NCBI GenBank assembly: GCA_964537555.1
Contig: CAZIAD010000007.1
Span: 1 to 64,000, forward strand
DNA length: 64,000 nucleotides
From: CAYRWR01 sp964537555
GTDB lineage: Bacteria > Spirochaetota > Brevinematia > Brevinematales > CAYRWR01
Reading direction: 5' to 3'
The notes beneath the pieces are model-generated. The model was not told where the DNA came from. It did not search any database and saw only the letters and a program-made list of their open reading frames with translations. Positions 41,141 through 50,021 of the stretch are shown here, in pieces (position 1 is the first letter of the stretch; each line of letters opens with the position of its first letter). The translations under genes were made by a program, and so were the position numbers.

Positions 41141-42643
41141 TTATACCCTGAATATCTGAGGATGGGCGCTGGTCATGAGCCGGTGGATGATGGAGCTTTT
41201 TACCGTCTCTTTGATCTTTCGCCCGTCTTTGCGAAGATCGATATTGTAAGGTATGATTGCCTGGAGCTGCTGATCGTAGAGTATTCGTACTACCGGAGAC
41301 TCCAGGGCATCCTGGTTTACATCAAAAACCAGCCCGATACTGTTATCCGAGAGATGGACCCAGGTACCTACCGGGAAGAGAGAGGCAGAACGCAAAAATG
41401 CCATCAGTATATCACCGTCAAACTGGTGGCGCAGCTGAGTGAGCAGCTGAACTACTGTTTTCCGGGGGCTCAGAGACAGGGAGTTAAAGGGATTGGTGGT
41501 GGTGACTTCGATATAATATTCCGCAAACATAAGCACAGGTGTATAACGGGAGAATCGATGGGCCTTGAGGTTATGAGGATAACCGCTGCCATCGAAACGC
41601 TCATGGTGCTGGTATATGGCATTCTGGACTTCAAAATCCAGATTCAATGACTTGGCCAGATTGTAGCCGTTACTGGGGTGGAGGTCGATGATGGAGTAAT
41701 GCTTGGCATCGAAATGATAGTGCTCATGTATTTCCGGGATCTTAAGCAGGTAATCAATGTCATGCAACATGGATGCAATTCCCAGCTGTATGATGTCATT
41801 GAGGGTATATATTTTTTTGGAAATACGGATAAATGCTTTTATATCATTTTCCAGGAGCATCTCTATCTTTTCATGCATGAGCCGGGTGGACTCTATAGCC
41901 AGGACGATGGACAACAGGGTGACCTGGAATGAATGATGTACAAAGAAATGGTTCTTCCGGTAGTTTTCCGTAAACAATGCCAGGAGGCTCCGGGAGGGTA
42001 TCTGGGAAAAATCCATGGCTATTTCCAGCATCACTGATTCGAGGACATGGGTATAGCGTACTTTATCCTCTGCCAGGGCATGAAAGAACATATCAAATAC
42101 CTGTTCATACATCTCCACTTTCTTCTGCATCTTATCCAGCTTCAGGGGATTCAGGGTATGCAGGATGCTGATATCTCTGTGGGACTGTATGAAGGTGCGG
42201 AGGGCTTTTTCTGATTCCTGCTTGGAAAGATTGAAATCACGGTTATTTTTAAGATCCATCTTTTGATGATAGAATTCAAATTTTTCTTCTACATAGGCTT
42301 CATAATCCTGGCCCCGGATCTCATCGATATAACCTTTATTAAAGGCCTGCAGTTCCTGATTATGGGCACTGTCTGTCATATAGGATAAAAAATTGTCAGC
42401 TTTTATATGAGGTTTTTTATGCTTGGTCTCTACTTTTTTAAAGTACTCGAAGGGTGTGTCTTCATGTCTGGAGGAAAGTACCTGAATCACACTGAGAGAT
42501 GCATTTTCTATGATCTTACTGATATCCTGCTCACTGAGGACATGGCCCGTAGACAAGCCCGGTATGGCCGCAATGTCTTCATTGAGAATATAGCCGGGTT
42601 TTAGAGCATCTTTTTTGAGGTGGAGTTTTACATATTTATCCAT
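41141..42643 (-). CDS. HD-GYP domain protein, paralogue B
   Basis: 500 residues from ATG 42643 (GGGGAT 6 nt upstream). Same build as paralogue A: LKPGYILNEDIAAIPGLSTG start, helical middle, then MLHDIDYLLKIPEI, DLHPSNGYNLA, YQHHERFDGSGYP (full GYP consensus here), FAEYYIEVTTTNPF, and the LFPVGTWVHLSDNS tail. HDxGK is again HDID. It lies 78 bp upstream of paralogue A on the same strand and probably arose by tandem duplication. A good promoter lies at 42679-42706. Confidence 0.83.
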   Translation of the reverse strand: MDKYVKLHLKKDALKPGYILNEDIAAIPGLSTGHVLSEQDISKIIENASLSVIQVLSSRHEDTPFEYFKKVETKHKKPHIKADNFLSYMTDSAHNQELQAFNKGYIDEIRGQDYEAYVEEKFEFYHQKMDLKNNRDFNLSKQESEKALRTFIQSHRDISILHTLNPLKLDKMQKKVEMYEQVFDMFFHALAEDKVRYTHVLESVMLEIAMDFSQIPSRSLLALFTENYRKNHFFVHHSFQVTLLSIVLAIESTRLMHEKIEMLLENDIKAFIRISKKIYTLNDIIQLGIASMLHDIDYLLKIPEIHEHYHFDAKHYSIIDLHPSNGYNLAKSLNLDFEVQNAIYQHHERFDGSGYPHNLKAHRFSRYTPVLMFAEYYIEVTTTNPFNSLSLSPRKTVVQLLTQLRHQFDGDILMAFLRSASLFPVGTWVHLSDNSIGLVFDVNQDALESPVVRILYDQQLQAIIPYNIDLRKDGRKIKETVKSSIIHRLMTSAHPQIFRV

Positions 42644-42678
42644 TTTCTTATCCCCGTTTTTATCACCCCACAAATAAA

Positions 42679-42706
42679 ATTATAACTATTAAATAAAAAA
42701 TAGCAA
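42679..42706 (-). promoter_or_regulatory. promoter of HD-GYP paralogue B
   Basis: Minus strand: TTGCTA (42701-42706), 16 bp, TATAAT (42679-42684). Confidence 0.65.
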
Positions 42707-42737
42707 GAGTAAATGTGTTTTATTTGAAAAAATCACT

Positions 42738-42766
42738 TTGACAGGAGGTGCACAATAAGATAAAAT
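42738..42766 (+). promoter_or_regulatory. promoter of the thioredoxin-fold/truA pair
   Basis: TTGACA (42738-42743), 17 bp, TAAAAT (42761-42766). Confidence 0.75.
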
Positions 42767-42786
42767 ATTGCTTTGAAGGAAGGTGT

Positions 42787-43128
42787 ATGAGTCACATTGA
42801 TATACAGGATTACAGTCATCTGGAAAATCTGAGGCAGCAGGGATACATCTTATTATACTTTTATCACCCCCTCTGCACCGCCTGTGTGGATGCTGCACCT
42901 GCCCTGGAAGCATTAATGCAGAACCATCCCTGGATGCCCTGGTCCAAAGTCCTGCTGGAGAAACATCCGGATATTGCCGCTCAAAACATGGTCTTCATCG
43001 TACCTGCTCTTATAATAGTACATCAGGAATCAGAGGTCTACAGGCAGTCCCGCTTTATAGACATCAGGGAGCTGGAGAATACACTGTCTACTCTTAAAAT
43101 ACAAAGGGAGCCCGGCAGTCATGAATGA
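42787..43128 (+). CDS. thioredoxin-fold protein
   Basis: 113 residues from ATG 42787 (AAGGAAGG upstream). Thioredoxin-like: LLYFYHPLCTACVDAAPALE with a CxxC active site C30-T-A-C33, then IVPALIIVHQESEV with the cis-Pro position (VPAL). Short, no signal peptide, so cytoplasmic. The CTAC sequence is not that of classic thioredoxin (CGPC), so it may be a specialised disulfide reductase or a bacilliredoxin-like protein. Overlaps truA by 8 bp. Confidence 0.8.
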   Translation: MSHIDIQDYSHLENLRQQGYILLYFYHPLCTACVDAAPALEALMQNHPWMPWSKVLLEKHPDIAAQNMVFIVPALIIVHQESEVYRQSRFIDIRELENTLSTLKIQREPGSHE

Positions 43129-43882
43129 GCGTAATATTCACCTGCATATCAGTTATGACGGCAGCCGTTTTCATGGATGGCAAAAACAGGCGACTGAGCC
43201 CTCTATACAGGGAGAGATGGAAAAATGCCTGGAGACAGTATTTAAGCATAAAGTGAGCTGCCAGGGAGCGGGGCGTACCGATGCGGGAGCCCATGCCCTG
43301 GATTATTCGGCTCACTTCAGGACCAGCAATCACTCCCTGCCTCTGGAAAAAATGCCCCTGGCCCTGAATCGCTATCTGCCCCCGTCTATACGGGTTCTGC
43401 GAGCCCGGGAGGCATCGCCTGATTTTCATTCGCGATTTTCTGCTACAGCCCGGGAATACATCTATCATATACAGGCACCAGGCACTGTTTCCCCCTTTTG
43501 GAGTCCTTTTACTTATTACTATCCTTTTGACCTGGATATCCAGCGTCTCCGAGAGATATTACCGGTCTTTACAGGGGAGCATGACTTTCATAGCTTTTGT
43601 TATGGCTATGGCAGTGAAGAAAAAAACACCATCAGGCAGATCTATTATCTGCGTCTTTCAGTTATCAGAGGACACTTCGTTTTTACAATTAAGGGGAATG
43701 GATTTCTGCAGGGTATGATCCGGTCCGTCATTTCGGTGTGTCTCAATTATATGCAGGGCAGGCTGAGCCGGGAAGAGATACAGAGTGCGCTGGACAGAGG
43801 AGAGGCAATAGAACCCAGGTTCAGAGTCCCGGTCCCCGCGCAGGGTTTATTTTTTAAGCGAGCTTACTATCCCATAAAATAA
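43121..43882 (+). CDS. truA: tRNA pseudouridine(38-40) synthase TruA
   Basis: 253 residues. Makes pseudouridine at positions 38-40 of the tRNA anticodon stem. Catalytic Asp54 in GAGRTDAGAHALD; the start ISYDGSRFHGWQKQ and the C-terminal GNGFLQGMIRSVISVCLNY segment are the usual family signatures. Starts inside the end of the thioredoxin-fold gene (8-bp overlap); GGGAG is 11 nt from the ATG, so translation may be coupled. Confidence 0.95.
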   Translation: MNERNIHLHISYDGSRFHGWQKQATEPSIQGEMEKCLETVFKHKVSCQGAGRTDAGAHALDYSAHFRTSNHSLPLEKMPLALNRYLPPSIRVLRAREASPDFHSRFSATAREYIYHIQAPGTVSPFWSPFTYYYPFDLDIQRLREILPVFTGEHDFHSFCYGYGSEEKNTIRQIYYLRLSVIRGHFVFTIKGNGFLQGMIRSVISVCLNYMQGRLSREEIQSALDRGEAIEPRFRVPVPAQGLFFKRAYYPIK

Positions 43883-43891
43883 GAGATTCTT

Positions 43892-45079
43892 TTAGTCATT
43901 TTCCAAAAACTCTGGTGGGGCGGGAAGATCCAGGCCTGTCTTTTTCCGTAACCATTCTATACGCCCTAAGATATGGGGATGGGTAGATACCAGGCTGCGC
44001 CCTTTTTTCCAGGCCGGGGCACTGTGATTCAGGGCAGACAGCTTAAACAGTGCCCGTGAAAATGCTGTGGGATCAGAGCAATGGGTGAGGGCAAACAGGT
44101 CCGCCTGGTGTTCCTGATAACGGTATAAAAAGGCCGGGAGGAAAAAGGTACACACCAGTATAATGAGCTGGCTGACTATGAAAATGACTAATGTGTCCAG
44201 ATCTGCAAAACGGGTGAGGAAGGTCTGGATCAAAAACAGAGACAAGGTCAGGGTAGCTACCGTGATGAGCACGCGGATCAGGGTATGGTGGAGGCGGATA
44301 TGGCCTAATTCATGGTAGATCACAATCTCTCTTTCCGCTTCATCCATATTCTCGTAGAGATAGTCATAGAGGGTGATCATAGGTTTCAGGCCTCCCCAGG
44401 CCCAGGCATTTGCAATCTTACTATCAGTGGTGCTGAGATAGACTACGCGGTGCAGTCTGATGCCTGCTTTATGGGCCATAACCTGCACCAGGGGAAAGAG
44501 GACTTTTTCCTGCTCCAGGTTCCTGTCTTTTCGGGGGATCATCAGACTCCGTAGCATGCGCTGTACCGCTATCAGTACCAGCCATACCCACACAGCCAGT
44601 AGCGGGTACAGGATCCAGGGTTCTGGGAATAGGGCCTGCAGCAATGTATAGCCCAGCCATAGCAGGATCCAGGTCAGGAGCTGTAATACCATAATCAGGG
44701 CTTTACGGCTGATGTCAGGAAAGGCTTTCTGGCTAGTGTTTCTTAATTTTCTGTGTAAAAAGAAGCGGGGCAGGCTCAGGGTCAGAGTATTGATAAGCAC
44801 AATTTCAGCAATAAACACGATGAAATAGAGTATTAATGCTCCCCATGATTCAGAGACATATTCCAGTACGAGATGGCTGATACTGAGAGTCTCTCTGAGA
44901 CTGAACCAGATGATGATACTCATGATAAATGAAACAAAAGTCAGTATATTGATATTCCGGATCTTTTTTTCCAGAGAGCGCCCGGACCGGCTCACCAGGA
45001 GTCCGCTCATATAGGGCAGGAAAAAACAGAGGGGAAAAAAGATAAGGTTGAAGATAATTACAGGGGTATACTCAGGCAT
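43892..45079 (-). CDS. M48-family membrane metalloprotease
   Basis: 395 residues. At least four hydrophobic segments in the N-terminal 190 residues; then the M48 catalytic part with IVIYHELGHIRLHH (HExxH), an upstream NAWAWGGLKPMITLYDYL, and a later ligand region EHQADLFALTH (E-x-x-x-D). This is the Ste24/HtpX-like family, inner-membrane quality-control proteases. The N terminus is longer than HtpX and closer to the CAAX-protease group. AAAGGAAG precedes the ATG. Located after dnaA beyond its terminator. Confidence 0.88.
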   Translation of the reverse strand: MPEYTPVIIFNLIFFPLCFFLPYMSGLLVSRSGRSLEKKIRNINILTFVSFIMSIIIWFSLRETLSISHLVLEYVSESWGALILYFIVFIAEIVLINTLTLSLPRFFLHRKLRNTSQKAFPDISRKALIMVLQLLTWILLWLGYTLLQALFPEPWILYPLLAVWVWLVLIAVQRMLRSLMIPRKDRNLEQEKVLFPLVQVMAHKAGIRLHRVVYLSTTDSKIANAWAWGGLKPMITLYDYLYENMDEAEREIVIYHELGHIRLHHTLIRVLITVATLTLSLFLIQTFLTRFADLDTLVIFIVSQLIILVCTFFLPAFLYRYQEHQADLFALTHCSDPTAFSRALFKLSALNHSAPAWKKGRSLVSTHPHILGRIEWLRKKTGLDLPAPPEFLEND

Positions 45080-45137
45080 ATCACTTCCTTTTTGGTGTAA
45101 ATAGTCTTTTTATTCCAACTGTGTTTATGAAATTTAT

Positions 45138-45163
45138 AAAAAAAGCCTTCCCGGGGGAAGGCT
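45138..45163 (-). terminator. terminator of dnaA
   Basis: Minus strand: AGCCTTCC-CCCG-GGAAGGCT followed by TTTTTTTAT; stems at 45156-45163 and 45144-45151. Confidence 0.85.
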
Positions 45164-45168
45164 GAGTA

Positions 45169-46500
45169 TCATTTTTTGTCGTAGAATGAGGACAGTATAT
45201 CTTCCACTTCTTTTTTTACTTTCTTTCTTCTCTTGAGCAGATCAGATATCTTCTGACTGGATCGCATCACGGTGGTATGAGCTTTCCCCCCGAAGAGGTG
45301 GCCTATCTCGGTAAGAGAGAGTGACGTGTATTCCTTGGCCAGGAACATGGCGATCTGGCGGGGATAGGATATGGACTCCTGTCTCTTCTCACTCTTGAGA
45401 TCAGATGTGGAAATCCCGAAATATTTGGATACCGTTTTTTGGATATCGGTTACCGTGATATCTTTAGGCATCTCGATCTTGATCTTATCTCTGAGGATCT
45501 CCTTGGCCAGCTCCAGGCTTACATCCTTCTTTTTCAGGTTAGAGTAGGCAATGATCTTGATAAGGGAACCTTCCAGCATCCGGATATCGTTCTCAATATT
45601 TTTGGCAATATAATCGATCACATTTTCAGGTATCTCTATTTTTTCATTGGCGGCCCGGTTCATAAGGATGGCTTTTCTGGTCTCATAGTTAGGAGCCTTT
45701 ATCTCCACAGTGAGTCCGGAGTCAAAACGGGTACGCAGCCGGTCTTCGATAGAGGACAGGCTCTTGGGTGGACGGTCACAGGCAAAGATCATCTGTTTAC
45801 GGTCCTGGCTCAATTTATTGAAAGTGTGGAACAGCTCTTCCAGAGTAGAGTCTTTTTCCTGAAAAAACTGAATGTCATCGATGATCAGTACATCTATACT
45901 TCTGAATTTTTTTCTGAATTTATCAGTCTCCTTTTTCATAATGGACTCGATAAACTCATTGGTGAATTTTTCACTGGTAAGGTACATGACCTTCTGATCC
46001 TGCTTTTCTTCCAGGATATTATGGGCTATGGCCTGCAGAAGGTGCGTCTTTCCCAGGGCGACATTACCGTAAATAAATAAGGGGTTGTAGGTCTGGCCGG
46101 GATGCTGGGCCACATTCATGGCTGCCGCATAGGCAAAATCATTGGAGGGGCCTACTACGAAATTTTTAAAGTGATAACGGGAATCCAGTTTAACCGAACT
46201 GGGATTGAGCTTAGATGATACCGGGGCTTTTTCTTCTGCTACCTTGGTGTAGGTCTTGGGGGTGGCGGCCACATCCACCTGAAATTTGTAGCGTTTATCA
46301 AAGAGGTCTCGGCTGGCAGCTTTGGCCAGTTGCAGGAAGTTCTCATTGAACCATCCTGCTGTAAGCTGATCAGGTGCCAGTAATACAATGGTGTCATTGT
46401 TCAGGATCTCTTTAAACTTAATCTTATCCAGGATGGCGGAGTTAAGCTGTGAGTCATACGCTTTGATCAGTTCATTGTAGATCTTTGACCAGGTCTCCAT
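45169..46500 (-). CDS. dnaA: chromosomal replication initiator protein DnaA
   Basis: 443 residues from ATG 46500 (AAGGGG 7 nt upstream). Domain I at the N terminus, a short linker (domain II), AAA+ domain with YGNVALGKTHLLQA, LIIDDIQFF and the sensor-type GSLIK segment, and DNA-binding domain IV with EYTSLSLTEIGHLF and the signature KAHTTVMRSSQKI. Walker A reads GNVALGKT, still GxxxxGKT. It stands alone: dnaN and recF do not follow, which differs from most bacteria. A promoter lies at 46559-46588 and a terminator at 45138-45163. Confidence 0.97.
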   Translation of the reverse strand: METWSKIYNELIKAYDSQLNSAILDKIKFKEILNNDTIVLLAPDQLTAGWFNENFLQLAKAASRDLFDKRYKFQVDVAATPKTYTKVAEEKAPVSSKLNPSSVKLDSRYHFKNFVVGPSNDFAYAAAMNVAQHPGQTYNPLFIYGNVALGKTHLLQAIAHNILEEKQDQKVMYLTSEKFTNEFIESIMKKETDKFRKKFRSIDVLIIDDIQFFQEKDSTLEELFHTFNKLSQDRKQMIFACDRPPKSLSSIEDRLRTRFDSGLTVEIKAPNYETRKAILMNRAANEKIEIPENVIDYIAKNIENDIRMLEGSLIKIIAYSNLKKKDVSLELAKEILRDKIKIEMPKDITVTDIQKTVSKYFGISTSDLKSEKRQESISYPRQIAMFLAKEYTSLSLTEIGHLFGGKAHTTVMRSSQKISDLLKRRKKVKKEVEDILSSFYDKK

Positions 46501-46558
46501 AGATTTCCCCTTTATCATTTGATACCCTTTTTCCAGCCCAGATTCAGACTGGACTATT

Positions 46559-46588
46559 ATTATAATGCAGGCCTTAGTAAAAAATCAA
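46559..46588 (-). promoter_or_regulatory. promoter of dnaA
   Basis: Minus strand: TTGATT (46583-46588), 18 bp, TATAAT (46559-46564). Confidence 0.65.
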
Positions 46589-46673
46589 ATTCAGAAAAGT
46601 GCATATCCTATAAGGAATTATCACCGGGTGATTTACGCACATTCTAAAAGCTCCAAACATTGTGCAAAATTAA

Positions 46674-46702
46674 TTGCCACACTCTTCGTAATTGTTTATA
46701 AT
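46674..46702 (+). promoter_or_regulatory. promoter of ribD
   Basis: TTGCCA (46674-46679), 17 bp, TATAAT (46697-46702). Leader of about 90 nt before the ribD start; no FMN-riboswitch consensus seen in it. Confidence 0.7.
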
Positions 46703-46796
46703 GTATAGGCTTGCGTTAACAGGGGTATCCCCCTTTTTACGCACAGTTGTGCACAGGCTGTGCTTTATTATTTTCGGTATATTTAAGGAATATTTT

Positions 46797-47912
46797 ATGT
46801 TCAGTGATAAATATTTTCAGGAAGCTGTAATACTGGCCCGCTCGGCCAAAGGAAGCACTTCTCCCAACCCGGCAGTAGGTACAGTCATAGTAAAAAACGG
46901 TGTCATAGTCGGCACCGGAGCCACTCAATCCGCGGGACAGTCTCATGCTGAGATCATGGCTTTGACACAGGCCGGGATTCAGGCCCGGGATGCCAGCATG
47001 TACGTTACCCTGGAGCCTTGTGTGGATTATCCGGGAAAACGTACGCCTTCCTGTACCCAGGCTATCATCAATGCCGGAGTCAGAGAGATCTATATTGCTA
47101 TGCCGGACCCCAATCCTCAGGTCAGAGGCCTGGGTATATCCCGGCTCAGACAGGCCGGGCTGGAGGTCCATGTAATGGAGGAGCCGGATCCTGCCCTGTT
47201 GGAACTGAACGAGGATTACTTTAAATATATACAGACTGCCATGCCTTTTGTATATGGAAAATATGCCATGACCCTGGATGGAAACATCGCGAATTCTTCC
47301 GGGGATAGTCAGTGGGTCAGCGGCCCCGGCAGCCTGGCATGGGTCCACGAATTAAGGAATAAAGTGGATGCCATCCTGGTAGGGATTGGCACTGTCCTCA
47401 AAGATAACCCCACCCTGAATGTGAGGCTGGTGCCCCGTATCAAGGACCCCTACCGCATCATCATTGATCCCCGGGGAGAGACTCCTCCCCATTTTACGGT
47501 CATGGCGGATGAGCTGCGTACATTATTTGTGACTGCTGAAGATGTGGATCCTGGCTTTATCCGTCTGTGTGACAAACAAAAAAAAGATCATATCAGCATG
47601 AAGGCTCCCTTTTCCTACAGGGATCTGTTCTCCCGGCTGGCCCGTGAGAAACAGATAGAATCCATCCTGGTGGAGGGAGGGGGAAGAGTGTTCCACCGCT
47701 GTTTTGAAGAAGAAGTGATCGATAAACTGATAGTCTGTGTAGCCCCCAAAATACTGGGAGGGACTGGTATACAGCCTTTTAACGGACCCACTGATAGAAT
47801 TATGGACAAAGCCCTAAAACTAAAGCACATTTCCGTCGAAAATATAGATGGAGATCTATTAATACAGGGTTATTTAAATGCAGATAAATATCAATCCAAA
47901 GAGACTCTTTGA
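46797..47912 (+). CDS. ribD: riboflavin biosynthesis deaminase/reductase RibD
   Basis: 371 residues from ATG 46797 (AAGGA 7 nt upstream; the upstream part of the frame has no homology). Residues 1-145 are the pyrimidine deaminase with the zinc motif: SHAEIMAL (His-Ala-Glu) and TLEPCVDYPGKRTPSC (PCxx...C). Residues from 150 are the reductase: MTLDGNIANSSGDSQWVSG, DAILVGIGTVLKDNPTLNVR, VEGGGRVFH. Other riboflavin genes are not nearby. Its 3' end overlaps the next gene by 35 bp. Confidence 0.95.
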   Translation: MFSDKYFQEAVILARSAKGSTSPNPAVGTVIVKNGVIVGTGATQSAGQSHAEIMALTQAGIQARDASMYVTLEPCVDYPGKRTPSCTQAIINAGVREIYIAMPDPNPQVRGLGISRLRQAGLEVHVMEEPDPALLELNEDYFKYIQTAMPFVYGKYAMTLDGNIANSSGDSQWVSGPGSLAWVHELRNKVDAILVGIGTVLKDNPTLNVRLVPRIKDPYRIIIDPRGETPPHFTVMADELRTLFVTAEDVDPGFIRLCDKQKKDHISMKAPFSYRDLFSRLAREKQIESILVEGGGRVFHRCFEEEVIDKLIVCVAPKILGGTGIQPFNGPTDRIMDKALKLKHISVENIDGDLLIQGYLNADKYQSKETL

Positions 47913-48972
47913 AAATGCCAAAAGGTTTATCCAGTCCATGGACTGGGGAGAGGCTATCCATGCTCTGCGCCTTTCGTTAAAAAAGGACTTTCAGGAAAAT
48001 ACCCTCTCTTATCTCATGTACTGCTATTTACAGAAGAATGACTTTAAAACGCTCGACAAACTCATAAAGCAATACCATCCCCGTTCAGGGTTTTCCCTCT
48101 ATACTCTCTACTGGTATTATTATCTAAAAGGGGATCTGGATGAGATACCGGTAATACTGGATGAGATGCTGGCCAGTGAGCACTATTTTTTGCGATGCTT
48201 TGCCCTCAAGGAGTTACACTCCAGAGGAAAGATCATCGATGCGGATAAATCTATCTCCAGGTATGTACATTTTACAGGGCTGACCTATGATATTCAGCTG
48301 GAAGAATATCGTTCATCCATCTACATTGATATGATACAGGGACATTATCACCTGGCCCTGGCCCAGATCAAACTCAGTCTGCAGGATTACCCTGATTTTG
48401 TAGATCTGCATATAGACTTTCTGGAGCTGGTAGTGGCTATGAATAAAGAAAGCCTTATCCTGGAAGTCCTGTCTGATGCTGTACTGGGCCGATATGCCGA
48501 AAAAGACTATCGTATGATGTGGGCTGCAGCCCGGGCCTGGTATAAGATCGGACGCTACGAACAGGCAGAAGTGCTGCTGTTACGGCTCAGGAAACAATTT
48601 CCCAATAATCCTCTTCTGTACTATCATCTGGCCAATATCTGGTCCCGTTCCGGCCAGATCGTGAATGCGATACGGGCCTATAAAGAGGCTATTTCACTGG
48701 CACCTTTGTTCGAAAGGGCCTGGTACAACCTGGGTACACTCTATATCCACCACGGCTACATGAATGACGCATCCCGGTGCCTGGAGGAAGCCATACGCAT
48801 CAAAAAACGGCCCCAGTCTCTCCACAATCTCACTTATTGCCTTATTGAGACCAAGCGTCTGGAAGAGGCTTATATTTATCTGGATCAGCTCCCTTATATA
48901 CCGGGTGGGTTTAAACAGGAAGTAAAAGAGATCAAGCAGAAGATCAGAGAAGCCGTAGTATCATTTTCCTAG
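47878..48972 (+). CDS. tetratricopeptide repeat protein
   Basis: 364 residues, made of helical repeats throughout; the best TPR units are ARAWYKIGRYEQAEVLLLRL, LANIWSRSGQIVNAIRAYKE and LGTLYIHHGYMNDASRCLEE. No signal peptide; probably a cytoplasmic scaffold. It starts inside the end of ribD (35 bp overlap) and is presumably read from the same transcript. Confidence 0.8.
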   Translation: MQININPKRLFENAKRFIQSMDWGEAIHALRLSLKKDFQENTLSYLMYCYLQKNDFKTLDKLIKQYHPRSGFSLYTLYWYYYLKGDLDEIPVILDEMLASEHYFLRCFALKELHSRGKIIDADKSISRYVHFTGLTYDIQLEEYRSSIYIDMIQGHYHLALAQIKLSLQDYPDFVDLHIDFLELVVAMNKESLILEVLSDAVLGRYAEKDYRMMWAAARAWYKIGRYEQAEVLLLRLRKQFPNNPLLYYHLANIWSRSGQIVNAIRAYKEAISLAPLFERAWYNLGTLYIHHGYMNDASRCLEEAIRIKKRPQSLHNLTYCLIETKRLEEAYIYLDQLPYIPGGFKQEVKEIKQKIREAVVSFS

Positions 48973-49077
48973 CAGGCTACATCAATCATTCCCGGATTCA
49001 CTCAGTCAAATCTCTGTCCTACAAGTGACTCACTCATTTCTAAGCTCAAAATCTAAAAAAAACTTGCATTCATAAAT

Positions 49078-49106
49078 TTGTCATGAGTGAAGAACTGTTT
49101 TATGAT
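49078..49106 (+). promoter_or_regulatory. promoter of the 49133 gene
   Basis: TTGTCA (49078-49083), 17 bp, TATGAT (49101-49106). Confidence 0.6.
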
Positions 49107-49132
49107 AAAAACAATTAAAAAAGGAGTGAAGA

Positions 49133-49954
49133 ATGAAAAAAATACTGTTGTTACTGTGTATCCTACTGCCTCATGCCATCCATGCAGCCCCCTTGCCTCA
49201 GTTTAATTATTATGATCTGGATCTGTTCAGTGTTAGTATTGCTGAGGAATTTGATTTTCATTCCGGACTGAGTTTTGATCATTTTAATGGCAGTACCTTA
49301 TTTCATCTGGCCTTTATGGGAGGCTATGGTGACCTGAAGTATATCTCCGGGGAGCTGGGCCTGGGATTCAGCCTGCCCGGTAGCCGTTTTTTAAAAGATC
49401 AGTTGGCCTCACGAATCCTCAATGTGGAGCGTACTCCTACTTATTATGGGGAACAGGTCAAATATACCTATCAAAGACTGCGCACGGATATAGCCCGACT
49501 CAGACTGCTGGAAATAGGGGTGTTTAGCCTGTTGTGGTCGGAATATGCGGAAAGCTACCCTCCCAATGATCCGCTCATTTATGGTACTATGTACTATAAC
49601 ATTGATGCTATTGATTACCACGCCAATGATCTTATTCTCTATCTGGGCTATCGTATGATGAAAGTACCCCGCCAAAACTTCACTACCAGTGAGTTTAGCT
49701 GGTATATCAGGGGCCTGCTGGGATATACTATCAGGCAGGCTGATGTATGGGATAATTCCTATAACACCTTCAGCCTGAGCCGTGATCCGGAACCAGCCCT
49801 GGGGGCTGAGATAGGGCTGAAGTTTTATATTACTCAGATCAGGGCAGGGATATATGGTGGATTTCCCTATTTTTCTATAGGATTCAGAGCTTCCTGGAGT
49901 AGAAAATTTCATTCTCAGCAAAGTGTCCGATCAAATACTGAACGATATCCCTGA
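49133..49954 (+). CDS. secreted protein with beta-barrel-like pattern
   Basis: 273 residues with signal peptide (LLPHAIHA). The mature part is rich in aromatic residues and alternating strands (YISGELGLGFSLPGS, LILYLGYRMMKVP, WYIRGLLGYTIRQ, GIYGGFPYFSIGFRASW), consistent with an outer-membrane barrel; it ends in a polar tail. AAGGAG precedes the ATG and a promoter lies at 49078. No family recognised. Confidence 0.55.
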   Translation: MKKILLLLCILLPHAIHAAPLPQFNYYDLDLFSVSIAEEFDFHSGLSFDHFNGSTLFHLAFMGGYGDLKYISGELGLGFSLPGSRFLKDQLASRILNVERTPTYYGEQVKYTYQRLRTDIARLRLLEIGVFSLLWSEYAESYPPNDPLIYGTMYYNIDAIDYHANDLILYLGYRMMKVPRQNFTTSEFSWYIRGLLGYTIRQADVWDNSYNTFSLSRDPEPALGAEIGLKFYITQIRAGIYGGFPYFSIGFRASWSRKFHSQQSVRSNTERYP

Positions 49955-49973
49955 TTCACATACTCCTGATAAA

Positions 49974-50003
49974 TAAAAAAATCCCCCTGAAGAACAGGGG
50001 GAT
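49974..50003 (-). terminator. terminator of the channel gene
   Basis: ATCCCCCTG (49981-49989), AAGAA loop, CAGGGGGAT (49995-50003); on the minus strand it is followed by TTTTTTATTT. It could also end the plus-strand gene 49133-49954. Confidence 0.85.
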
Positions 50004-50021
50004 AGTTATTATGATTAGGTT

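Noticed and set aside
46519..46796. Possible oriC next to dnaA
   Set aside because: No cluster of TTATNCACA boxes and no distinct AT-rich unwinding stretch could be seen.
46703..46796. FMN riboswitch in the ribD leader
   Set aside because: The leader is about 90 nt and lacks the conserved FMN-element segments.
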